DNA of 14,806 nucleotides from Emticicia sp043780375. Lineage in GTDB: Bacteria; Bacteroidota; Bacteroidia; Cytophagales; Spirosomataceae. The DNA lies in the NCBI RefSeq assembly GCF_043780375.1, contig NZ_JAYWCU010000255.1, positions 1 through 14,806 of the forward strand, given 5' to 3'. Below, one piece after another: positions 7,560-14,379 of the stretch. Position 1 is the stretch's first letter. Each line of letters opens with the position of its first letter. The notes beneath the pieces were generated by a model. It did not search any database. It saw only the letters and a list, made by a program, of their open reading frames with translations, and was not told where the DNA came from. Made by a program: the position numbers and the translations under genes.

Positions 7560-7871
7560 ATGGTAACAGCAATAAATATAAAACTTAACAAAGAGAAATT
7601 TGAAAAAGCAGCTTATATTCTAAAAGCGGTTGCCCACCCTACTCGTTTGGCGATTATTCAATTATTAGAGCAAGAAGATGGCTTATCAGTCAATGAAATT
7701 TGTGAGGCCTTAGAGTGTGAACAATCCTTGATTTCACACCACCTGATAAACATGAAATTGCGTGGAATTTTGCAATCACATAAAGATGGTCTGAATATGT
7801 ATTATTCAATAAAAGAATACGAGGTTACTAAAATATTAGCCTGTATCGAAAACTGTGATTGTAACATGTAA
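7560..7871 (+). CDS. ArsR/SmtB-family winged-helix transcriptional regulator
   Basis: A 103-aa protein of typical ArsR length. The fold signature reads AVAHPTRLAIIQLL (23-36), SVNEICEALECEQSLISHHL (43-62, helix-turn-helix with recognition helix SLISHHLINMKLRG) and the wing DGLNMYYSIKE (76-86). Aligned by eye with E. coli ArsR, Cys48 matches the third Cys of CVCDLC, but the first two (the arsenite CxC) are Ser43 and Asn45. Other cysteines are 53, 95, 99 and 101, the last three in a C-terminal CxxxCxC. A thiol switch of the SqrR/BigR/YgaV kind (persulfide-responsive ArsR proteins) is therefore more likely than classical arsenite sensing, although cysteine positions differ from those proteins. 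It sits first in the sulfur gene block behind its own promoter and palindrome, so autoregulation and control of the following genes are likely. Confidence 0.88.
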   Translation: MVTAINIKLNKEKFEKAAYILKAVAHPTRLAIIQLLEQEDGLSVNEICEALECEQSLISHHLINMKLRGILQSHKDGLNMYYSIKEYEVTKILACIENCDCNM

Positions 7872-7900
7872 TTTTTTAAGCACTAATATGAATAAATTAT

Positions 7901-7922
7901 CATATATCAATATTACTATATA
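7901..7922. promoter_or_regulatory. Candidate operator O2 upstream of tauE
   Basis: A 22-bp imperfect palindrome (symmetric at 16 of 22 positions) with the same AATATT centre as O1 (7909-7914) flanked by ATATA and TATAT half-sites. It is identical to O1 at 16 of 22 positions when aligned without gaps. It lies in the 177-bp gap between the arsR-like gene and tauE (7872-8048). I could not find a good TAnnTTTG promoter nearby, so it is unclear which start site it would control. No other feature is evident in this gap. Confidence 0.4.
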
Positions 7923-8048
7923 GACTAAATAGGGTATCAAACAAATAAGTTCTTTTACAGTATTATTTGTCTCTAATTTTTTGAATAAAAAAAACAATAA
8001 CTATTTAATTATCAAGCACTTAATACTTCTTTAACTTACAAATACATA

Positions 8049-8855
8049 ATGGAAATTCTTGGTTTTTTTGGGGCTTTTTTGATGGGCTTAACTCTTGGAC
8101 TTATTGGCGGAGGTGGCTCTATTCTTACTGTTCCTATTTTGGTATATTTATTTTCGATTGATGCTATTTTAGCAACTGCATACTCACTTTTTATTGTTGG
8201 ACTTACAAGCCTTATCGGTTCTTTTAGCCATGTATCACAGGGAAATATTCATTGGCGAACTGCCCTGATTTTCGGAATTCCATCAATAATCAGTGTTTAT
8301 CTAACTCGTCTATATTTCGTCCCTATTATTCCTACTTATATTTTTAAAATCGGAGATTTCGTAATGACAAAACCTCTTATGATACTCCTATTTTTTGCAA
8401 TACTGATGGTTTTTGCTTCATATACTATGATTAAAGAAAGTAAAATAAGCAAAGAAAAATCAATTGGTGAAATTAAATACAATTATCTACTCATTTTGAT
8501 TGAAGGTTTGGTAGTTGGCACAATTACAGGTTTGGTTGGTGCAGGTGGTGGATTTTTGATTATTCCTGCATTGGTTTTATTCGCAAAACTACCTATGAAA
8601 CAAGCCGTTGGCACTTCTTTAATCATTATTGCTATGAAATCACTCATTGGTTTTACAGGGGATTTGAAAGGACAAACACACATAGATTGGCAATTTCTAA
8701 GCTATTTTTCAGCTGTAGCAATTATCGGAATTCTAATTGGCAGCTTACTTTCAAAGAATGTGGAGGATGAAAAATTGAAGCCCGCTTTTGGTTATTTCGT
8801 TTTAATTATGGGTATTTATATCATCACTAAAGAAATTTTTTTTCAACATACTTAA
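8049..8855 (+). CDS. TauE/SafE-family (TSUP) sulfite/anion exporter
   Basis: A 268-aa membrane protein of usual TSUP size (240-280). It has the two-repeat pattern of the family: glycine-rich GLIGGGGSILTVPIL near the start (about residues 18-32) and its second copy GLVGAGGGFLIIPAL (about 161-175), each followed by a pair of membrane helices. A longer charged loop (KESKISKEKSIGEIKYN, about 129-145) joins the halves. Characterised TSUP proteins export sulfite, sulfoacetate or related organosulfur anions. With a persulfide dioxygenase gene 39 bp downstream, export of sulfite made in the cytoplasm is the natural reading, though thiosulfate is also possible. The ATG at 8049 directly precedes the first helix. 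Likely co-transcribed with the next gene. Confidence 0.88.
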   Translation: MEILGFFGAFLMGLTLGLIGGGGSILTVPILVYLFSIDAILATAYSLFIVGLTSLIGSFSHVSQGNIHWRTALIFGIPSIISVYLTRLYFVPIIPTYIFKIGDFVMTKPLMILLFFAILMVFASYTMIKESKISKEKSIGEIKYNYLLILIEGLVVGTITGLVGAGGGFLIIPALVLFAKLPMKQAVGTSLIIIAMKSLIGFTGDLKGQTHIDWQFLSYFSAVAIIGILIGSLLSKNVEDEKLKPAFGYFVLIMGIYIITKEIFFQHT

Positions 8856-8894
8856 AAATTATTGTTAATTATTCGCAAAAAATTATAACTCATA

Positions 8895-10307
8895 ATGATA
8901 GTAGAACAAATTTATACAGGATGTTTGGCTCAAGGAGCGTATTACATCGAATCGGAGGGTGAAGTTGCCATCATTGACCCACTTCGTGAGGTTCATTCTT
9001 ACCATAATAAAGCAATAAAAAACAACTCAAAAGTAAAGTACATTTTTGAAACCCATTTTCACGCAGACTTCGTATCTGGGCATGTAGAATTGTCGCAAAA
9101 AACAGGTGCACAAATTGTTTATGGCCCAAATGCAAATCCATCTTTTGATTGTATTATTGCTCAAGATGGACAAGTTTTTGAGATTGGCAAAATCAAAATA
9201 AAAGTGCTTCATACACCAGGGCATACTATGGAATCTTCTTGCTATTTATTGATTGATGAAAATGGCAAAGAAAATTGTATTTTCACAGGTGATACTCTTT
9301 TTATTGGCGATGTTGGCCGTCCAGATTTGGCTCAAAAATCAAACCTCACCATTCATGATTTAGCAGGGTTTCTTTATACTTCACTGCACGAAAAAATCAT
9401 GATTTTGCCTAATGATTTGATTGTTTATCCTGCTCATGGTGCTGGTTCAGCTTGCGGAAAAAATATGAGTAAAGAAACTTGGGACACCTTGGGACATCAA
9501 AAACAAGTCAATTATGCTTTACAACCACAATCAAAAGAACAATTTATTGATGCAGTAACTAATGGTTTGACACCGCCGCCATATTATTTTCCTAAAAATG
9601 TTATGCTCAACAAAACTGGAGCAAAGTCAGTCGAAAATATAAAGATAAGTGTTCAAGCTCTTTCGGCTGATGCTTTTGAAATGGCGGTAAATGAACTCGG
9701 TGCAGTTATGATTGATACCCGTGATGCTCATGTTTTCAAGGATGGTTTTGTACCAAACTCAATAAATATTGGCATTAAAGGCGATTTTGCACCGTGGATT
9801 GGCACACTTTTGACAGACATTGAGCAACCAATTTTGTTTGTAGCTGATGTAGAAAATATTGATGAAGTAATTACTCGTTTATCGAGAGTTGGCTATGATA
9901 ATATCATCGGTTACTTGAATGGTGGTATAGCTGCATGGTTAAAATCTGGCAAAGAAATTGACACAATTGAATCAATTTCGGCAGAAACTTTTGCAATTAA
10001 ATATGTAGATTCGGATGGAAAATTAATTGTAAAAGACGTAAGAAAAGAAAGCGAATACAGAGCCGAACACGTTGAAGAAGCTGAATGTGTATCTTTGGCG
10101 TTTTTGAGCAATAATATGGCAGCTTTCTCGAAAGACGAACAAAATTACATTTATTGTGCGGGTGGTTATCGCTCAATGATTGCGTCATCAATCTTAAAAT
10201 CTCGTGGATTTGATAATGTTGTTGATATAACAGGTGGATTTGCGGCTATTGCAAAAACCGATGTTCCACGCTCAAATTTTGTGTGTCAATCAAAATTAAA
10301 AGTTTAA
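8895..10307 (+). CDS. Persulfide dioxygenase-rhodanese fusion (CstB/Blh-like MBL-fold protein)
   Basis: 470 aa with three domains in order: metallo-beta-lactamase fold (1-235), pseudo-rhodanese (about 250-355), active rhodanese (about 365-465). MBL motifs are THFHADF (53-59), HTPGH (106-110), FTGDTLF (Asp133) and YPAHGAGSACGKNMS. These leave His54, His110 and Asp133 as the two-His-one-carboxylate set used by ETHE1-type iron persulfide dioxygenases. The fourth metal residue of HxHxDH is Phe59. The first rhodanese domain has VAD in place of the catalytic Cys (about 316-318). The second has the intact loop CAGGYRS with Cys421. This layout matches CstB of Staphylococcus aureus and Blh-type fusions, which turn persulfide into sulfite/thiosulfate. 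There is no signal peptide, so it is cytoplasmic. It sits 39 bp after tauE and 125 bp before the YeeE gene, where a weak 6-bp inverted repeat (10320-10348) is the only structure I see. Confidence 0.92.
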   Translation: MIVEQIYTGCLAQGAYYIESEGEVAIIDPLREVHSYHNKAIKNNSKVKYIFETHFHADFVSGHVELSQKTGAQIVYGPNANPSFDCIIAQDGQVFEIGKIKIKVLHTPGHTMESSCYLLIDENGKENCIFTGDTLFIGDVGRPDLAQKSNLTIHDLAGFLYTSLHEKIMILPNDLIVYPAHGAGSACGKNMSKETWDTLGHQKQVNYALQPQSKEQFIDAVTNGLTPPPYYFPKNVMLNKTGAKSVENIKISVQALSADAFEMAVNELGAVMIDTRDAHVFKDGFVPNSINIGIKGDFAPWIGTLLTDIEQPILFVADVENIDEVITRLSRVGYDNIIGYLNGGIAAWLKSGKEIDTIESISAETFAIKYVDSDGKLIVKDVRKESEYRAEHVEEAECVSLAFLSNNMAAFSKDEQNYIYCAGGYRSMIASSILKSRGFDNVVDITGGFAAIAKTDVPRSNFVCQSKLKV

Positions 10308-10432
10308 GATATGGCTTAAATGGTAGTTTCATTCGTGTATATTACCATATTATTTCTCAGATTTTTTTACAAAAACATCATTCACCTAATTATTTTATTG
10401 GGTAAAACTTTTAAACAAAATTCAAACAAAAT

Positions 10433-10999
10433 ATGATAGAACTCATCAAACAACCTTGGCATTGGGCAATTGCGGGCATCATGATTGGCTTGACAGTGCC
10501 TACGTTGCTAATACTCGGCAACAAAACCTTTGGTATTTCGTCCTCTTTACGACATATTTGTGCTGCTTGTATTCCTGCCAACCTCTCTTATTTCAAGTAC
10601 GATTGGAAAAGAGAAGCATGGAATTTATTCTTTGTTTTTGGTGTACTTCTTGGCGGAGTAATAGCCTCACAATTTCTGTCAAATCCGAATGAAATTGTGA
10701 TTAGTGAAAACACAATAAGCGACCTAAAAGCACTGGGCATAACAAGTTTTTCGGATTTAATGCCTGCTGATATTTTTAGCGTAGAGAATATATTTACGGC
10801 AAAAGGCTTGTTTTTCTTTGTTTTTGGTGGCCTTTTAGTTGGTTTTGGTACTCGTTATGCAGGAGGTTGTACTTCTGGTCACGCCATCATGGGATTATCT
10901 AATCTTCAACTTCCATCATTAATTGCTACAATTAGTTTTATGGTTGGCGGATTTATTATGACCCACCTATTTATGCCTTTCATCTTTAAATTATTTTAA
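10433..10999 (+). CDS. YeeE/YedE-family transporter, half 1 (thiosulfate transport)
   Basis: A 188-aa membrane protein with four or five hydrophobic segments. The family hallmark GTRYAGGCTSGHAIMGLSNL (Cys146) is followed by PSLIATISFMVGGFI. Two more cysteines occur in ICAACIPA (43, 46). Full-length TsuA/YeeE proteins have about 330-350 residues with two such repeats and use conserved cysteines to pass thiosulfate. Here the transporter is split, and this is the CTSGH half. The stop (10997-10999) is followed after three bases by the start of the second half, so the two are surely co-translated partners. Among sulfur oxidation genes, thiosulfate uptake or release is the likely job; direction cannot be told. 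The ATG at 10433 starts just before the first membrane segment. Confidence 0.85.
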   Translation: MIELIKQPWHWAIAGIMIGLTVPTLLILGNKTFGISSSLRHICAACIPANLSYFKYDWKREAWNLFFVFGVLLGGVIASQFLSNPNEIVISENTISDLKALGITSFSDLMPADIFSVENIFTAKGLFFFVFGGLLVGFGTRYAGGCTSGHAIMGLSNLQLPSLIATISFMVGGFIMTHLFMPFIFKLF

Positions 11000-11002
11000 A
11001 TC

Positions 11003-11491
11003 ATGGCAACTTTAGAAAAAAATATAGTAGAAGAATTCCCTTGTGAAGCTCCAAATAGTCTAGTTCAAAAAGAGAGTTTTACGAGCAATATTAAATACAT
11101 GGTGGTCGGAATTATATTCGGAATCGTTTTCGTTAAGGCTGAAATCATTTCTTGGTTCAGAATTCAAGAAATGTTTCGCCTACAATCATTCCACATGTAT
11201 GGCGTTATTGGCACGGCAGTAGTTGTAGGCTTGATTTCTGTTCAAATAATTAAACGCTTCAAAGTAAAAACTTTAAGTGGTGAGCTGATTCAAATTCCAA
11301 ATAAAACTTTCAACAAAGGTCAAATTTACGGCGGATTAATTTTTGGTTTAGGCTGGGCAATCACTGGGGCTTGCCCTGGTCCGTTATTTGCCCAAATCGG
11401 TAGTGGATTTTTAGTTGTAGGCGTTACATTCGCAAGTGCCATTGCTGGTACATGGCTTTATGGTGCGTTGAGAGATAAATTGCCGCACTAA
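11003..11491 (+). CDS. YeeE/YedE-family transporter, half 2 (thiosulfate transport)
   Basis: A 162-aa membrane protein beginning three bases after the stop of the first half. A soluble N-terminal stretch (1-30) precedes about four membrane segments. The signature GLGWAITGACPGPLFAQIGSG holds Cys124 in ACPGP, the second cysteine motif of the YeeE fold and the complement of CTSGH in the neighbour. Together the two chains (350 residues) equal one full TsuA-like transporter, so a heterodimer is expected. Separate half-size YeeE genes in tandem are common in proteobacterial and Bacteroidota sulfur clusters (family knowledge). A 63-bp AT-rich gap with no evident promoter or hairpin follows before the soxB-like gene. 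Confidence 0.84.
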   Translation: MATLEKNIVEEFPCEAPNSLVQKESFTSNIKYMVVGIIFGIVFVKAEIISWFRIQEMFRLQSFHMYGVIGTAVVVGLISVQIIKRFKVKTLSGELIQIPNKTFNKGQIYGGLIFGLGWAITGACPGPLFAQIGSGFLVVGVTFASAIAGTWLYGALRDKLPH

Positions 11492-11554
11492 TTTTATGGT
11501 CGTGCCTTGTTTCTCTGGTGAAAAAATTAAAAAAAACATTTCAATGCAATTAAA

Positions 11555-13240
11555 ATGAATGAAAACCCTAAACAATTTCAAAGAAGAAATTTCCTAAAAA
11601 ATACGTTACTTTCAGGGTTCGGTGTCATTGCTGGTTCACCAGAAGTACATGAAGGTATTTTTACTGAAACTCAAACAAGTAAAAATCCAACAATTACAAT
11701 TTTAATAACTTCCGATATTCATGCCCAAATTCATACCCATGATGAGTTTTTTTGGGAAAATGACAAAGCAGTTTACCGAAAAAGAGGTGGCATGGCAGTC
11801 TTAAAAACAATGATTGACCACTACAAAAAGCAAAATCCTGAAAATACAATTGTATATGATGGAGGAGATTTTTTTCATGGGCATGCCGTGGCAACATTGA
11901 CCGAAGGCGAAGCACTCATTCCGATTTTCAATCATTTGGGTTATGACTTAATGTTGCCAGGAAATTGGGAAGTAGTTTACAAAAAAAAGAAAATGCTCTA
12001 TGATATTGGGCATACCAATGCCGCCAAGATTTGTGCAAATATGTGGCACAAAACCACCGACGAAAACAACGGAGAATTGGTTTACCCCCCTTATTGGATA
12101 AAATATTTAAATGGTTTGAAAATTGGCTTCATTGGCTACACCGACCACCTGATTCCGAAGCGTCAATCGCCTGCATATAGTGAAGGTTTGAGTTTTGACC
12201 ATCCCGAAAAAAACGTTGCCAAATATATCAAATATTTAAAAGAAGTTGAGGGCTGCGAAATTGTTTTGGTAATGACTCATATTGGGTTGGCACAGCAAGT
12301 TGGTTTAGCAAATAATCCTGCTATTCAAGGCGTAGATTTTATTATTGGAGCCGATACACACGAAAGATTACGTAAACCAATTACAGGAAAATATACAAAA
12401 GTAGTAGAATGTGGTGCTTTTGGATCTTTTTTGGGGAAATTAGACTTGATAATTGAAGACGGGAAACTCAAAGATTTTAAGTATCAACTCATGGAAGTTG
12501 CACCCGAGAAATTTAAAGCAGATAAAACTATGCAAGATTTGGTAGCAAAAGCTTTTTCTCCATTCAAATCAGAAATGCAAAAAGTTATTGGTATGAGTAA
12601 AATGCCCTTGACAAGGTATTTTGTAATGGAAACGCCAATGGATAATGTGATTACAAATGCAATTATGTGGAAATTCAAACCTGATATTGCTCTTTCCAAT
12701 GGTTTTCGCTTTTGTCAGCCATTATCATCAATTGACCCAAAAACAGGTTTGATACCAATTACAAAAGAGTTTTTGTGGAATATGTTGCCTGTAAATAGCG
12801 AAGCAAAAACAGGAATGGTTACTGGTAAACAAATTTGGGAATGGCTCGAAAAAGAATTGCAAAATGCCTTTGCCACAGACCCATCGAAGCGTTTTGGAGG
12901 TTGGTTTGTACGTTTCGCAGGAATGGAAGTAAATTTTACGATAGGGAATGAATTGGGCAAACGCCTAAATTGGGTAAAAATAACAGGTAAGTCACTTGAT
13001 TTACAGCGAGAATATAGCATTGTTGCTTGCGAAAGAGAAGGCGACCCCGATGATACGCTTTGCAGAATAGAAAAAGTAAAAAATCCTACCAAACTTTCGT
13101 TAAATTTGCATGAAGTAATAGAAGAGTATTTAAAAATTCACTCACCAATCGAACCAAAACTCGAACAACGTGCCACAGCGACTGATGAGCCAAATACCCT
13201 TTTGACGCAATTACGTGGCTATGATTATGAATTCATGTAA
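11555..13240 (+). CDS. soxB: SoxB-like thiosulfohydrolase (5'-nucleotidase/metallophosphatase family), Tat-exported
   Basis: 561 aa, about the length of SoxB proteins. The N-terminus QRRNFLKNTLLSGFGVIAG (Arg10-Arg11) is a twin-arginine signal, so it should fold in the cytoplasm and act in the periplasm. The calcineurin-like domain (about 45-320) shows Asp54-x-His56 in TSDIHAQIH, YDGGD (Asp105), GNWE (136-139; usual 5'-nucleotidases have GNHE, and a Trp here is SoxB-like), MTHIG (His242) and GADTHE (265-270). The 5'-nucleotidase C-terminal domain covers about 345-530. SoxB cleaves sulfate from the SoxYZ-bound sulfane intermediate using two manganese ions. GADTHE replaces the first His of the usual GHTH with Asp267, so the metal site may differ. 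SoxYZ is not in the window. It is followed after 10 bp by the tsdA-like gene. An ordinary Tat-exported nucleotidase is the main alternative, and the sulfur context argues against it. Confidence 0.78.
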   Translation: MNENPKQFQRRNFLKNTLLSGFGVIAGSPEVHEGIFTETQTSKNPTITILITSDIHAQIHTHDEFFWENDKAVYRKRGGMAVLKTMIDHYKKQNPENTIVYDGGDFFHGHAVATLTEGEALIPIFNHLGYDLMLPGNWEVVYKKKKMLYDIGHTNAAKICANMWHKTTDENNGELVYPPYWIKYLNGLKIGFIGYTDHLIPKRQSPAYSEGLSFDHPEKNVAKYIKYLKEVEGCEIVLVMTHIGLAQQVGLANNPAIQGVDFIIGADTHERLRKPITGKYTKVVECGAFGSFLGKLDLIIEDGKLKDFKYQLMEVAPEKFKADKTMQDLVAKAFSPFKSEMQKVIGMSKMPLTRYFVMETPMDNVITNAIMWKFKPDIALSNGFRFCQPLSSIDPKTGLIPITKEFLWNMLPVNSEAKTGMVTGKQIWEWLEKELQNAFATDPSKRFGGWFVRFAGMEVNFTIGNELGKRLNWVKITGKSLDLQREYSIVACEREGDPDDTLCRIEKVKNPTKLSLNLHEVIEEYLKIHSPIEPKLEQRATATDEPNTLLTQLRGYDYEFM

Positions 13241-13250
13241 ACACTAACCC

Positions 13251-14327
13251 ATGAAAAATTTAGAAAAAAAACAGTACTTTAATCTTGAAACCTCATTAAA
13301 ACTCATCATTTGGTTGCTTGGTATTTCTGTTTTCTTGGTGCTTTTACTAATTGTGCAATATACTGGAATTTTCAATTTTAAAGGAAAAAAAGTAGTTGAG
13401 GATGTCAAAACAAAACCTTATAAAAAAGAAAAAACAGTTTGGAAACTCATCAGCATGGATGCAGTTGTGCATGAAAAAGACCCAAATTTAGTTAAATATG
13501 GACGAGAGTTAATTGCTAATACTGCTTATTATTTAGGCCCAAACGGCAAAGTTTCGCAGCAAACCAATGGTATGAACTGCCAAAACTGCCATTTAGAGGC
13601 TGGCTCAAAAGTTTGGGGAAATAATTACGGAGCTGTTGCTGCCACTTATCCAAAATTTAGAGAGCGTTCGGGTTCAAAAGAAAGCATAATTAAGCGAATA
13701 AATGACTGCATTGAACGAAGCCTAAATGGAAAAAATTTAGATAGTAGTAGTCGAGAAATGCGAGCTATTGTTAGTTATATTAAGTTTGTAGGGCAATGTG
13801 TACCAAAAGACTCGATTCCCGAAGGGACAGGAATTTGGAAATTAAAATTTATGAATCGTGCCGCTGACCCAGCCAAAGGACAAATTACTTATGAACAAAA
13901 ATGCGTTAGTTGCCATGGACAAAATGGTGAAGGGGTAAAAAATCCTGATAGAATTACTTATACTTATCCACCTCTTTGGGGGCAACATTCTTATAATGTA
14001 GGGGCTGGTTTATTTCGTTTATCAAGGTTGGCAGGCTACATCAAAACCAATATGCCTTTTGGTGCAACATACGAAACCCCGCAGTTATCTGACGAAGAAG
14101 CATGGGATATTGCAGCTTATGTTAATTCTCGCCCTCGTCCGACAAAAGATTTAAGCAAAGATTGGCCAAAAATTTCTGGAAAACCTGTTGATCATCCTTT
14201 TGGGCCCTATGCTGATGCGTTTTCTGAGGAACAACACAAGTTTGGTCCTTTCAAACCTATAGACGATTTCAAAAAAGCAGCAAAGAAAAAGAAGGATTTA
14301 GAAGAAAAAATTCAAAAAAGTAAATAG
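13251..14327 (+). CDS. tsdA: TsdA-like dihaem cytochrome c (thiosulfate dehydrogenase/tetrathionate reductase), membrane-anchored
   Basis: 358 aa. An N-terminal membrane anchor (about 15-38, LIIWLLGISVFLVLLLIVQY) faces two cytochrome c domains to the periplasm. The first has CQNCH (110-114) and RINDCIERS, whose Cys153 matches the unusual Cys axial ligand of haem 1 in TsdA. The second has CVSCH (218-222) and NMPFG with Met268 as the likely haem 2 ligand. Flanking text (YPKFRERSG, IERSLNG, EMRAIVSYI, PPLWG, AGLFRLSRLAGYI, DEEAWDIAAYVNS) matches TsdA throughout. TsdA joins two thiosulfate to tetrathionate, or the reverse. Residue 267 before the Met is Asn, where the Allochromatium enzyme has a switching Lys. 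The C-terminal tail (about 315-358) is Lys-rich and low complexity. It is 10 bp from soxB and co-transcribed. Electrons would pass to membrane cytochromes. Confidence 0.88.
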   Translation: MKNLEKKQYFNLETSLKLIIWLLGISVFLVLLLIVQYTGIFNFKGKKVVEDVKTKPYKKEKTVWKLISMDAVVHEKDPNLVKYGRELIANTAYYLGPNGKVSQQTNGMNCQNCHLEAGSKVWGNNYGAVAATYPKFRERSGSKESIIKRINDCIERSLNGKNLDSSSREMRAIVSYIKFVGQCVPKDSIPEGTGIWKLKFMNRAADPAKGQITYEQKCVSCHGQNGEGVKNPDRITYTYPPLWGQHSYNVGAGLFRLSRLAGYIKTNMPFGATYETPQLSDEEAWDIAAYVNSRPRPTKDLSKDWPKISGKPVDHPFGPYADAFSEEQHKFGPFKPIDDFKKAAKKKKDLEEKIQKSK

Positions 14328-14379
14328 CCCATAATTCCATAAAGATATTTTTCAAATTTAATTATAAACCAAATAAACA

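Noticed and set aside
7560..7871. Arsenic resistance operon led by ArsR
   Set aside because: No arsenate reductase, ArsB/Acr3 pump or arsenite CxC motif is present, and the following genes are all sulfur-related.
10320..10348. ATGGTA/TACCAT inverted repeat after the MBL-rhodanese gene as a terminator
   Set aside because: The stem is only 6 bp with a 17-base loop, and the T run comes about 14 bases later. It is too weak to claim a transcript end between genes that otherwise look like one operon.
12715..13092. 125-codon minus-strand open frame inside soxB
   Set aside because: It is antisense to the conserved 5'-nucleotidase C-terminal domain, with no family resemblance or independent promoter.
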